Assembly: GCA_041602035.1 (NCBI GenBank)
Contig: JBFIHA010000002.1
Coordinates: 1-64,000 of the forward strand
Source: JAOTVV01 sp041602035
GTDB lineage: Bacteria > Gemmatimonadota > Gemmatimonadetes > Gemmatimonadales > GWC2-71-9
DNA: 64,000 bases
Reading direction: 5' to 3'
Within the stretch, counting starts at the first letter, position 1. Each line of letters opens with the position of its first letter. A program made the position numbers and the translations under genes. Of this stretch, positions 16,909 to 24,983 are shown in pieces. The notes under the pieces were generated by a model. The model saw only the letters and a program-made list of their open reading frames with translations. It had not been told where the DNA came from and ran no database searches.

Positions 16909-19647
16909 CTATCTCCTGCTCCCGAACAGCATCGCGTTCGTCAACAGCCGGGCCGTCCCGCGCCAGAAGGCCCGGTACAGCGGATCATCGGCAAACAGCA
17001 CCACGTGTCCTCGTCCCTGACGCTCGACGGCTGCCCACACGGTCTTGTTCAGGAGTCGCTCCGTGTGCGTCGGCCAGCTGAATCCGGCCAGGAGCAGCGA
17101 GTCTCCCACAAACACCACCGGGTTGTCGCCTCGCTCTGATGGCGCGAGCATCGTCCTGCCGCGCAGGAGCACGGGAAGGCTCTTTTCCCGATACCCCATG
17201 GTGAGCCAGTGTGACAGATCCAGCGTGGCCCGGAAGATCGATCCCGGCACGTATTCGGGGCGATCCGGGTCGGCGCTGGGAGAGGGGAGCGGAGGCTCCA
17301 ACTCGGCTCCACTCGGCAGGCTGTCACGTTTCTCCTTCTTTGGCTCGTCCTCCTCGGAGCCGAGTGCCTTGACACTGCTGAGCCCGACATCTTCGTGGCT
17401 TGCGAACAGTGCCGCGTCGTCGTAGGCGATGAGGACACCGCCGTCGTTGACCCACTGCTTCAGGCGGGCAATACCCGAGGACCCAAGCTCTCGTCGGATC
17501 GCTCCGGCGCTGCCGCTGGGAACGATGAACACATTGTAGTCCGACAGCGTGTGCATGCGTCCCACCGAGCCCAGCGCCACCGGCGCGAACGGCTGTCGCA
17601 GCTCCTGTTCCAAGAAGTGCCAGAGGGATCCGTAGCTGGTGATGGAGATGCCGTCTCCAGCGGCCACGGCGATCCGCGGTGCGAACACCGGATCGACGCT
17701 CTGTGATCCCACCCCCACCTGGCCCGAGTCGGGAAAGGCCGACTGCACGGCGGCGACGGGAACACCGATCTCGAGGGCGAGGGCCGCAACGCGCGTGTGA
17801 ACGGAGTCGGGGTTTCGCGTTACGCGGACCACGAACGTGCCTCGGGGATAGCTCTGCCCATCGGCCCGCAGCGGCTCCGAGCTGACGTTCAGTACGAAGC
17901 CCTCGCGCAGCAGCGCCATGGCGAGCTCGGCAGCGGCCTGACGGTCGTTGCGGAAGACGTACGCGGAACCAGCTCGCCCGGAGACCGCACCCGCCGGGGC
18001 CAGCGCACGCACGGCGTTGCCGACACCCGGAAGAGTCAGCAGGTCAGCGGTGATCGGTTGGAGATCTTCCGTCCAGTGTGCATCCAATCCAAGCGTGAGC
18101 GGGAGCGACCATGCGGTGAGGTCGTAGAACTCGTACCGCTCGCTCGTCGCCCCGGGTCCGCGACGCCGATTGCGCTCGAACTTCGCGACTTGGCGCTCGT
18201 AGAACTCGCGGTCGAGCTCCGCGGCCGGCTCGAGCAGGGCTCGGGCGACCCGACCCTTGGGCTGATCGAGATCGATGACCACCGTCCCGGCGGGGAACGT
18301 GCGCCGCGCGCCGCGCGCTGCCGGTCCGGCACCGTAGGCGTGCGCGGCGGATGCGGTGTAAGGTGCAGTGAGGCGCCGGACCTGAACCCCGTGATGCAGG
18401 AGCAAGGAGGCCAGGCGTGCCACGTTGGTCGGATCGGTGTCGGGCGTGATGGCGACCCGCTTCATACGTCCAGCCCGTGCCTCGTCGATGGCGGTGCGGT
18501 GGAAGTCGTAGTAGTCTCGGAGTCGTGCCTGCCGGTTCGCCGCGGCGGTTTGGACGGTCGCCAACGACGCCACGTAGTGGTGGGCGATACCTTCCCGGAA
18601 CGTGATGACCGTCCCGTCATCGCGGCGCCGCTTGAGCGCCTTCCCACCGTCGGTCTCGTACGTCATGCCCGTCGCGCCATGCAGCGACGGCCCCGCATCG
18701 AAATAGCCCGCATAGAACAGGTCGAAGACGTCACGCGTGTAGTACTGCCAGCCGTATCGGTCAAACGCCGCCGCATTGCCCTGTCCGAACGTCTCGAGCC
18801 AGCGGACCGTTTGTGGGGGAAGGTTGCGGTTCACGGGGGCGGCCGGCGGCGGAAAGAAGTACTGCTCCGTGGTGCTGTGGAGATCGACGAACACCTGCGG
18901 GTGCCACCGAACGATGGCACCCAGCATGGCTCGCGTGGGCGCCTGCGCTAACGCGATCAGGTCACGATTCATATCGAACCGGTAGTGCCCGTACCGGCCC
19001 CAGATGCCCCAGGGCTCGTTCCACTCGTACGCGAACGGCTCGTCGGTGCCGACGGCGAGCGAGTTGTACCACACCGCGAATCGCTCGTGACCGTCGGGAT
19101 TGGCCGACGGATTCAGAATGACGAGGGTGTTCCGCAGCATCTCGACGGTGGCGGGCTCCTCCGAGGCAAGGAGATGATAGGCGACCCACATAGCTGCCTC
19201 GAAGCCACCAGGTTCGTTCCCGTGGATGGAAAACGAGAGCATGACGGCAACCGGCGTGCGCGCCGCGATGGCGGCTGCCTCCTCGGGGCTGGTTGACCGT
19301 GGGTCGGCAAGCCGTGCCAGATCGCTCCGGATCTCGTCGATCCGGGCAAGATTCTCCGGGGCGGAGATGAGCAGCAGGCGCATCGGTCGCCGCTCCTCCG
19401 TGATGCCGATCCGTTCAGCCCGAACGCGGTCCGGAGCAGCGGCCATCAGCGCCTCGAGGACGGCCTGCTGCTCGGTGTACTGGGTGTGCCGCGCCCCGGC
19501 GTCGTATCCCAGGAGGGAATCCGGCCGAGGGACGGCCGGGCGGTACGGGCCCCGGTCGTAGAAATCGAACGTCTCTTGAGCATGCCCCGATGGGGCGGTC
19601 ATGAGACCACCCACCGCGGCGAGGACGAGCGCGAGACGGAACGTCAT
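16909..19647 (-). CDS. Large exported M14-family zinc carboxypeptidase
   Basis: A 912-residue secreted or periplasmic metallopeptidase. A signal peptide ends near GHA|QET. The M14 active site is complete: zinc ligands His142 and Glu145 (IHGNEPGG) and His257 (DLHSTTEQY), with the general base Glu331 (TYETDGG) and an Arg in DMNRD near 228. The C-terminal half (about 400-912) is long and not part of the catalytic fold. Parts of it (FADDPLY, YNVFIVPSG) look like a glutamine-amidotransferase-type domain seen in M14 proteins of Gemmatimonadota and Bacteroidota. It probably scavenges peptides. Confidence 0.88.
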   Translation of the reverse strand: MTFRLALVLAAVGGLMTAPSGHAQETFDFYDRGPYRPAVPRPDSLLGYDAGARHTQYTEQQAVLEALMAAAPDRVRAERIGITEERRPMRLLLISAPENLARIDEIRSDLARLADPRSTSPEEAAAIAARTPVAVMLSFSIHGNEPGGFEAAMWVAYHLLASEEPATVEMLRNTLVILNPSANPDGHERFAVWYNSLAVGTDEPFAYEWNEPWGIWGRYGHYRFDMNRDLIALAQAPTRAMLGAIVRWHPQVFVDLHSTTEQYFFPPPAAPVNRNLPPQTVRWLETFGQGNAAAFDRYGWQYYTRDVFDLFYAGYFDAGPSLHGATGMTYETDGGKALKRRRDDGTVITFREGIAHHYVASLATVQTAAANRQARLRDYYDFHRTAIDEARAGRMKRVAITPDTDPTNVARLASLLLHHGVQVRRLTAPYTASAAHAYGAGPAARGARRTFPAGTVVIDLDQPKGRVARALLEPAAELDREFYERQVAKFERNRRRGPGATSERYEFYDLTAWSLPLTLGLDAHWTEDLQPITADLLTLPGVGNAVRALAPAGAVSGRAGSAYVFRNDRQAAAELAMALLREGFVLNVSSEPLRADGQSYPRGTFVVRVTRNPDSVHTRVAALALEIGVPVAAVQSAFPDSGQVGVGSQSVDPVFAPRIAVAAGDGISITSYGSLWHFLEQELRQPFAPVALGSVGRMHTLSDYNVFIVPSGSAGAIRRELGSSGIARLKQWVNDGGVLIAYDDAALFASHEDVGLSSVKALGSEEDEPKKEKRDSLPSGAELEPPLPSPSADPDRPEYVPGSIFRATLDLSHWLTMGYREKSLPVLLRGRTMLAPSERGDNPVVFVGDSLLLAGFSWPTHTERLLNKTVWAAVERQGRGHVVLFADDPLYRAFWRGTARLLTNAMLFGSRR

Positions 19648-19786
19648 GATCGCTGGCCTTTGGAGAGGTTTCGGGGGCCAAACCTACGCCCCCCGGGAGA
19701 CATGCGCGAGGGTGGCGAGCAGGGACGATTCGAGGGCGGTGCGAGACCAGGGCCTCCTGCCCACGGTGTCGTATCCGCGTGCGGCC

Positions 19787-19815
19787 TTGACAACTAAGAT
19801 ATATCGCACGATACT
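19787..19815 (+). promoter_or_regulatory. Sigma-70 promoter of the PadR gene
   Basis: TTGACA (19787-19792), a 17-bp spacer and GATACT (19810-19815) form a near-consensus housekeeping promoter upstream of the PadR gene. The region is strikingly AT-rich for this genome. Confidence 0.6.
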
Positions 19816-19850
19816 ACGTGTGGAGGCGATTAAGATATATCGAGACATAT
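19795..19850 (+). promoter_or_regulatory. Repeated PadR operator candidate
   Basis: TAAGATATATCG occurs exactly twice, at 19795-19806 inside the promoter spacer and at 19831-19842 downstream of the -10, with starts 36 bp apart. The second copy continues into ATATCGAGACATATCG, a near-palindrome. PadR proteins usually repress their own promoter through AT-rich dyads, so autoregulation is the simplest reading; this is inference. Confidence 0.5.
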
Positions 19851-19866
19851 CGCAACGAGGTGAGGT

Positions 19867-20409
19867 ATGCGTGGCGCAGGAGGAGTCTTCGGCTTCGGTC
19901 CCGAGTTTTGGTGGGGCCGGGGGGGGCAGAAGGGCGGACGACGTCGCCGGGTCTGGTTCGAGTCCGGCGACATGAAGTACGTGATTCTCAAGCTGCTCAA
20001 AGAGCGGCCGATGCACGGCTATGAGGTCATGAAGGAACTGGAGCAACAGACCCACGGCTGCTACAAGCCCTCGCCCGGCACGGTGTACCCGACGCTGCAG
20101 TGGCTCGAGGACGAAGGCCTCGTGCGGTGCGAGGAGCAGGAGGGAAAGAAGGTCTACTCGATCACCGAAGCGGGGTTGGCGTTCCTCGACGAGAACAAGT
20201 CGACGGTCGAGGACATCTTCGACCGCGTCGAGGAGACGCTGGACGGCCTGTTTTCTGATCCGATGCCTGAGGTGACTCGCCTCATTGGCCGGCTTGCCAC
20301 GCTGTCGTACCGCGCGGCCTGGAAACTCCGGGACGACGAGGCCAAGCGCGGGAGCATCGCTGCCGTGCTCGAGCGCGCCGTGAAGGACATGGAGGATTTG
20401 GTGGCGTAG
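19867..20409 (+). CDS. PadR-family transcriptional regulator
   Basis: A 180-residue winged-helix repressor. After a Gly/Arg-rich leader (FGFGPEFWWGRGG) comes the PadR core YVILKLLKERPMHGYEVM with wing PGTVYPTLQWLEDEGLV. A C-terminal helical dimerization region follows (about 110-180). The leader is typical of this PadR subgroup, which supports the ATG at 19867 over the internal ATG at 19972. The promoter carries repeats that it may bind. The SPFH gene nearby is convergent and has its own operator-like dyad. Confidence 0.87.
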   Translation: MRGAGGVFGFGPEFWWGRGGQKGGRRRRVWFESGDMKYVILKLLKERPMHGYEVMKELEQQTHGCYKPSPGTVYPTLQWLEDEGLVRCEEQEGKKVYSITEAGLAFLDENKSTVEDIFDRVEETLDGLFSDPMPEVTRLIGRLATLSYRAAWKLRDDEAKRGSIAAVLERAVKDMEDLVA

Positions 20410-20475
20410 GTCAGCGCACCTGCGGTAGAACGAGGGGGGCGGTCTCGTCGGTACGAGGCCGCCCCCGAGCGTCGG

Positions 20476-20640
20476 TCACGGTTCCTTGGTCTCTTTGGCC
20501 CGTCCGGCCTGCTGCAGCGCGCGTCGCAGCAGGAACTCCAACTGCCCGTTCACGCTCCGCAGGTCGTCCTTGGCCCAGCGCTCCAACGCCGCATAGGTCT
20601 TCGGGTCGAGCCGTAACAGAAACGCTTTCCGCTTCGGCAC
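20476..20640 (-). CDS. Ribbon-helix-helix (Arc-like) small protein
   Basis: A 54-residue protein read from GTG at 20640. It begins VPKRKAFLLRLDPKTYAALE, the basic beta-strand and first helix of Arc/CopG proteins, and continues with RSVNGQLEFLLRRAL, the second helix that packs the dimer. Such small proteins bind DNA as dimers and often accompany SPFH-domain genes. It starts seven bases after the stop of the SPFH gene, so the two are very likely co-transcribed. It may regulate the SPFH promoter; no toxin gene is adjacent. Confidence 0.72.
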   Translation of the reverse strand: MPKRKAFLLRLDPKTYAALERWAKDDLRSVNGQLEFLLRRALQQAGRAKETKEP

Positions 20641-20647
20641 GGGAGCC

Positions 20648-21517
20648 CTACTGGTACAGCGACCCCGTATTCACGACGGGCTGGGTACCGCGATCGGAAC
20701 AAAGCACGACCAGCAGGTTGCTCACCATCGCCGCCCGTCGTTCCTCATCCAGGTCGATGATCGACTTGTCGGCCAACTGCTCCAAGGCCATCTCCACCAT
20801 GCCGACGGCACCGTCGACGATCTTCCGGCGTGCCGCGATGATGGCGCTGGCCTGTTGTCGTTGCAGCATCGCGTGGGCGATCTCGGGTGCGTAGGCTAGG
20901 TGGCTGATCCGAGCTTCGATGACCTCGACGCCTGCTTTCTGGAGTCGCTCCTGGATCTCGACCTGGAGCTGCTCGGCGATCTGCGCGGTGTGGCTCGTGA
21001 GCGCGGTTTCCTCACTCTCGTGCGCGTCGTACGGATACCGGGTCGCCAGTCCGCGGAGCGCCGACTCGCTCTGAACGTGGACGTACTCCTCGTAATCGTC
21101 CACCTCGAAGAGTGCCTCGGCGGAGTCGATCACGCGCCACACGACCACCGACGCGATCTCGATCGGGTTGCTGTTGCAGTCGTTGACCTTGAGCTTGCCG
21201 GTCTCGAAGTTGCGCACCCGAAGCGAGATCTTGCGCTTCGTGTAGAACGGGTTCGCGTAGCGCAACCCTGCGGTCTTCACCGATCCGACGTATTTCCCGA
21301 AGAGTTGGAGTACTCGGGCTTCGTTCGGGTTCACGATGAAGAGCCCGGCAAACAGGAACATCAGGATGGTGAACACGATGACGGCTGCCACGATCTGCCC
21401 GGGGCTCTCGGCGCGGACGCCGACATAGAACCAGTAGCCGACCACCGCCGTGGCCACCAGCAGACCAGTCAGGCCGATGTACCCCGATGCGACCTGCCGC
21501 TCTTTCTCGCGAATCAT
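20648..21517 (-). CDS. SPFH/band 7 (prohibitin-like) membrane protein
   Basis: A 289-residue inner-membrane scaffold protein. Two hydrophobic segments near the N-terminus (about 12-32 and 40-62) precede an SPFH domain: FIVNPNEARVLQLFGKYVGS, then AGLRYANPFYTKRKISLRVRNFE. A helical Gln/Ala/Arg-rich stretch follows (EIQERLQKAGVEVIEARISH). Such proteins organise membrane microdomains or protect membrane proteins. The ATG at 21517 has GGAGG upstream; the longer reading from 21544 is unlikely. A near-consensus promoter with a palindrome precedes it. Confidence 0.85.
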   Translation of the reverse strand: MIREKERQVASGYIGLTGLLVATAVVGYWFYVGVRAESPGQIVAAVIVFTILMFLFAGLFIVNPNEARVLQLFGKYVGSVKTAGLRYANPFYTKRKISLRVRNFETGKLKVNDCNSNPIEIASVVVWRVIDSAEALFEVDDYEEYVHVQSESALRGLATRYPYDAHESEETALTSHTAQIAEQLQVEIQERLQKAGVEVIEARISHLAYAPEIAHAMLQRQQASAIIAARRKIVDGAVGMVEMALEQLADKSIIDLDEERRAAMVSNLLVVLCSDRGTQPVVNTGSLYQ

Positions 21518-21541
21518 CGCTGGGCCTCCGAAAGGGACTAT

Positions 21542-21559
21542 CAATATGATAGCATATTG
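21542..21559. promoter_or_regulatory. Operator-like palindrome over the SPFH promoter
   Basis: CAATATG-ATAG-CATATTG is a perfect 7-bp dyad that covers the -10 hexamer and the adjacent spacer of the SPFH promoter. A bound dimer there would block polymerase. Candidate binders are the co-transcribed ribbon-helix-helix protein or the nearby PadR protein. Confidence 0.5.
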
Positions 21560-21574
21560 CTAGCTTCGTGTCAA
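21546..21574 (-). promoter_or_regulatory. Sigma-70 promoter of the SPFH gene
   Basis: On the minus strand TTGACA (21569-21574), a 17-bp spacer and TATCAT (21546-21551) give a strong housekeeping promoter about 30 bp before the start codon. Confidence 0.65.
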
Positions 21575-21625
21575 GGCGGGGTTGCCGCACCGACCTGGGG
21601 TAGGCCAGACCCATTCGACGTCAAA

Positions 21626-21657
21626 CGTCCCCGTCGGCCCTCGGGTCGACGGGGACG
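21626..21657 (-). terminator. Intrinsic terminator after the outer-membrane protein gene
   Basis: Perfect 11-bp stem CGTCCCCGTCG (21626-21636) / CGACGGGGACG (21647-21657) with a 10-nt loop. On the minus strand it is followed by TTTGA. It lies 28 bp after the stop at 21685. Confidence 0.65.
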
Positions 21658-21684
21658 CCGTCGCTGCGTCATGGATTCCTCAGG

Positions 21685-22398
21685 TCAGAGGCCGATCGCG
21701 ATCCCCGCGCGGAACGAGACCACGTTGGTCTGGCTGCGGATGGGGTACAACGTCAGCGAGCCATCGGGGTTTTCCACGATACCACCGCGCCGCAGGTACT
21801 CCGTTTCCCCGTGATAGGTCGACTGAAGCGACAGATCGAGTGATATGGGGTGACGGCCGCGCGTGAGTCGGAAGAGCATGCCGCCGCCTCCCGTCAGGGC
21901 CACCGTGACATCGTCGAAGTTGGTGCTCTGGGCAAACGCGTCCCAGTCATCCGCGCCCTTGACCGACGACACGGTCGTGAAGTACGCCAAGCCGGCTGTG
22001 CCGAACACATAGGGCCGAACGGGACCGTTCCCAAGCGTGAGCTGCGGGCCAAGGGCCAGACTCAGAATCATGTTGTCGGTGCTGACATCGACCCACACTC
22101 GAGGTACCCAGGGGCTGAGCGGCGTCGCGTAGCGCTCATGGCCGTAGATCACGAACGATCCGTCGAAGCGAAGCCCGAGGAGCCCGTCGGGCGATAGGTT
22201 GATGACACCGTACATGCCGAGTCCGCCTCCCCAATCCACGAACTGCTGGAACTCTCCGACCGGTCGGACGAGCGTGCCGGTGATACCCAGCATGTGACGG
22301 GGAGGGAGCACGCGCAGCTGCTGCGCGGTGGCCCAGCCGGGCAGACCGGCGAGCCCAACGGCCACTGCCAACCCCACGATCGAACGACTGCGAGACAT
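21685..22398 (-). CDS. Predicted outer-membrane beta-barrel protein of unknown function
   Basis: A 237-residue protein with a signal peptide ending near GWATA|QQL. The mature part alternates polar and hydrophobic residues in short strands separated by glycine-rich turns (GGGLGMYGVINLS, LTGGGGMLFRLT), as in eight- or ten-strand barrels. The final strand NVVSFRAGIAIGL lacks the terminal aromatic residue, which is weaker for BAM recognition. No enzymatic motif is visible. It stands alone between its own terminator and a divergent intergenic region. Confidence 0.6.
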   Translation of the reverse strand: MSRSRSIVGLAVAVGLAGLPGWATAQQLRVLPPRHMLGITGTLVRPVGEFQQFVDWGGGLGMYGVINLSPDGLLGLRFDGSFVIYGHERYATPLSPWVPRVWVDVSTDNMILSLALGPQLTLGNGPVRPYVFGTAGLAYFTTVSSVKGADDWDAFAQSTNFDDVTVALTGGGGMLFRLTRGRHPISLDLSLQSTYHGETEYLRRGGIVENPDGSLTLYPIRSQTNVVSFRAGIAIGL

Positions 22399-22515
22399 GA
22401 CCCCCTCCAGTAGGTCCCCACGAACGATGGAGGCAAAGGGTATGCCCGCTGGCTATGCGTGACTAAGCTGTTTCAAATCAACGGCTTGGGGGTCTGGTGT
22501 GGACCGGAGACCGCC

Positions 22516-22545
22516 GGCCGATGTCCCCTGCCGGGGACACCGGCC
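22516..22545 (-). terminator. Hairpin at the end of the first DinB gene
   Basis: Long imperfect hairpin with inner arms TGTCCCC (22522-22528) and GGGGACA (22533-22539), extended by GGCCG/CGGCC outside a single mismatch. It abuts the stop codon of the DinB gene. There is no U-tract. Confidence 0.4.
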
Positions 22546-23069
22546 TAGGTCCGATAGACGGACATATAGGTCTTCCACGGGCCAACCGCCTCGCGGTACT
22601 GCTTCGCCATCACGCGGACGATCTGTCCGATGTGCGCCAGGTCGTGAGCCACCCATGTCGCCAGCAGTTGGCGCAGCGTGACGATACCCAAGTCAGGGTG
22701 GCGGCCGCGCCGCTCGAGATCGGTTGCACCAAGATTCCAGGTCGCGAGGGTCTCGAGATTGTCGCGCCGCAGCCCGCGAAACTCGTCCAGGAGTTGCTCC
22801 AGCGTCTTCCCCGTGGACTTCTCCAGTTGCGCGAAGCGGTCGAACGGGTCGAACGGACGACGCTCCCCCTCGGTGAGGATGATGCGGGCACGCGGGATCC
22901 AGTCGGTCTCCTCGCCATGGATCAAGTGACCGACGACGTCGAAGGGGCTCCAAGTGTCGGCGCCTTCGGTCGCGTTGAGCCACTCGGGCGGCAAGCCGGT
23001 CAGCAGCGCGTCGAGCGTCCCTGGGGTACGGCCGAGGACGGCCACGGCGGCATCTAGCTCGAACTGCAT
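22545..23069 (-). CDS. DinB-family four-helix protein
   Basis: A 174-residue DinB/YfiT-like protein. The expected metal-binding histidines are in VVGHLIHGEE (about residue 47) and WVAHDLAHIGQI (about residues 141 and 145). These proteins form antiparallel four-helix bundles that bind a divalent metal, and some are thiol-dependent transferases. The specific reaction is unknown. It precedes a hairpin terminator and lies 38 bp downstream of a small membrane-protein gene on the same strand. A second DinB paralog occurs at 28.8 kb. Confidence 0.8.
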   Translation of the reverse strand: MQFELDAAVAVLGRTPGTLDALLTGLPPEWLNATEGADTWSPFDVVGHLIHGEETDWIPRARIILTEGERRPFDPFDRFAQLEKSTGKTLEQLLDEFRGLRRDNLETLATWNLGATDLERRGRHPDLGIVTLRQLLATWVAHDLAHIGQIVRVMAKQYREAVGPWKTYMSVYRT

Positions 23070-23107
23070 GAGACCGCTCCTTTCCGTGAGGTGGCCGGAC
23101 CGCTGCC

Positions 23108-23500
23108 TCAGTCGCCGAACTGTTGGAACCTAAAGATGCGATAACCCAGGAACACGAGAATGGATCCTGCGACGAGGAGCAGTGGCCCCTGTCCATTCCA
23201 GCGCCACAGCTGCTCGAGCCGGCCTTCCGCCTGCGCCACGTGATATCGTGCGCGCTCGATCCCGCGCTCGGCTGCGGACAGCTGCATCGTGATGACGGCC
23301 GAGTCGGGTGATGTCCCCCCTTGAGCAGCGTCACGGAGCGAGTCGACGCGCTGTTCCAGACGGGCGGCCCAATCCCTGTTGGAGCGGAGTGAGTTCGTCG
23401 AGAGCACGGTGAGCAGGAACGGGCTGACGATCATGAGCAGGCCGATCAGCACGAGCCAGCGGTGCAGTCGCGGCATGAAGCCCGGACGTCGCGCCCTCAT
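23108..23500 (-). CDS. Small membrane protein with two TM segments around a coiled coil
   Basis: A 130-residue protein I do not recognise. Two hydrophobic segments (about 14-34 and 105-124) flank a helical, charged region with RLEQRVDSLRDAA and AEGRLEQLWRW that should project into the periplasm or cytoplasm as a coiled coil. The C-terminus ends in RIFRFQQFGD. No ribosome site is convincing, and an internal ATG at 23476 is an alternative start. It lies 31 bp after the decarboxylase gene and may be co-transcribed with it. Confidence 0.55.
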   Translation of the reverse strand: MRARRPGFMPRLHRWLVLIGLLMIVSPFLLTVLSTNSLRSNRDWAARLEQRVDSLRDAAQGGTSPDSAVITMQLSAAERGIERARYHVAQAEGRLEQLWRWNGQGPLLLVAGSILVFLGYRIFRFQQFGD

Positions 23501-23531
23501 AGGGCCGGCCGCGCACGCACCGTCGCGGCGC

Positions 23532-24983
23532 TCATGGCTGTGTGGCGGACAGCGACTGGGCGGTGACCCGAATCCTATGCCAGGCCGCCTCGACGTGTCG
23601 CCGCTCGGTGTAGGTCCCGCCGATTGCCAATCGCAGGACCATGCGTCCGTTGATCTTTGTGTGCGTCAGAAACAGCTTGCCGGACGAATTGAGCCGACGC
23701 AGCAAGTGCTCATTGAACGCGTCATCGCGGCGGTGGCGGAAGCACACGAGGTTGAGCGTGACTGGAGCGGCAAGCTCGAAGTCCGGATCGAGACGCACCC
23801 ACTCGGCGACTGTGCGGGTCAGCTGCACATGATGTCGGATGTGCTGCTGGAGTCCACGGACCCCGTAGTGCCGAAGCACGAACCACAGCTTGAGCGCGCG
23901 GAACCGCCGCCCCAACGGCACGTGCCAATCGCGATAATCAAACACGGTCCCGGAGTCCGTGGCCACGTTGCGGAGGTATTCGGGAGCGACGGTCAGTGTT
24001 CGGTTGAGCGCATCGCGGTCTGCAACGTAGAAGCAGTCGCAATCGAAATTCGTGAGCAGCCACTTGTGTGGGTTGAAGCAGTAGCTGTCCGCGAACTCCA
24101 GTCCATCGTGGACCCAGCGGAACTCCGGACAGATCGCCGCGCTCCCGGCGAGGGCGGCGTCCACATGGAGCCAGAGTCCGTATTGTTGGCAGATCTTCCC
24201 GATGGCCGATACGAGGTCGATGGCGGTGACCGACGTGGAGCCAACGGTGGCGCACACGAAACAGGGTGTACACCCCGCATCGAGGTCGGCGCGGATCGCG
24301 CGCTCGAGCATGTCGGGGCGCATGGCGAACCGTTCGTCGACGTCGATCAGCCGCAACCGATCCTTCCCGATACCGGCGATGCCGATGGCCTTCTCGACGG
24401 ACGAGTGCGCCTGCGACGACGTATACGCCGTCAGTGGGCGGTCCATCCCAGTGTGGTTGGTGACAAAGCCGGTCGCGCGTTCTCGGGCCGCGAGCACGGC
24501 GCACAGCGTGGCGGACGACGCGGTATCCTGAATCACTCCGCCGCCACCAGCGGACGACGCGAAGGTGCGCGGCAACCCCAGGAGTTCGACGAACCAGTCC
24601 AGGATGTGCGTCTCCAGCTCCGTGCACGCGGGGCTGGTCGACCACAGCATACCCTGCACGCCGAGCCCAGACGACACCACGTCACCGAGAATCGCGGGCG
24701 GCGACGCGTTCGCGGGGAAGTAGCCGTAGAACTGCGGGGACTGCCAGTGCGTGATGCCGGGAAGGATGATCCGGTCGAGGTCGGCGAGGATCGCGTCGAG
24801 AGGCTCCCCGTCGTGCGGTGGCGCGTCTGGGAGGCGGCTGCGAATCGCCCCGGGCTCGACCTGCGACTGCACCGGGTACTGCTCGAGGGCCTCGAGATAG
24901 CGTGCGACCCAATCGATGACCGCGTGGCCGGCCGCGCGGAACTCGTCCGGCGTCATGTGGCGGGGCGGTCGCTCTCCGGTCAT
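23532..24983 (-). CDS. PLP-dependent aromatic-L-amino-acid decarboxylase family enzyme
   Basis: Group II decarboxylase of 483 residues. The Schiff-base lysine is Lys307 in CFNPHKWLL, the PLP-stacking His is in SQAHSSVEK (about 191-199), and the ring-nitrogen Asp274 is in WLHVDAAL. HWQSPQFYGYFPANASPP near 79-96 is the substrate-loop signature of aromatic amino acid decarboxylases. It would decarboxylate tryptophan, tyrosine, DOPA or phenylalanine. The ATG overlaps the preceding stop (ATGA). A longer upstream reading runs through the glycosidase gene and is not real. Confidence 0.87.
   Translation of the reverse strand: MTGERPPRHMTPDEFRAAGHAVIDWVARYLEALEQYPVQSQVEPGAIRSRLPDAPPHDGEPLDAILADLDRIILPGITHWQSPQFYGYFPANASPPAILGDVVSSGLGVQGMLWSTSPACTELETHILDWFVELLGLPRTFASSAGGGGVIQDTASSATLCAVLAARERATGFVTNHTGMDRPLTAYTSSQAHSSVEKAIGIAGIGKDRLRLIDVDERFAMRPDMLERAIRADLDAGCTPCFVCATVGSTSVTAIDLVSAIGKICQQYGLWLHVDAALAGSAAICPEFRWVHDGLEFADSYCFNPHKWLLTNFDCDCFYVADRDALNRTLTVAPEYLRNVATDSGTVFDYRDWHVPLGRRFRALKLWFVLRHYGVRGLQQHIRHHVQLTRTVAEWVRLDPDFELAAPVTLNLVCFRHRRDDAFNEHLLRRLNSSGKLFLTHTKINGRMVLRLAIGGTYTERRHVEAAWHRIRVTAQSLSATQP

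Noticed and set aside
20476..20640. Toxin-antitoxin pair suggested by the ribbon-helix-helix protein
   Set aside because: No toxin-like gene is adjacent. The neighbour is an SPFH protein, which fits co-regulation better.
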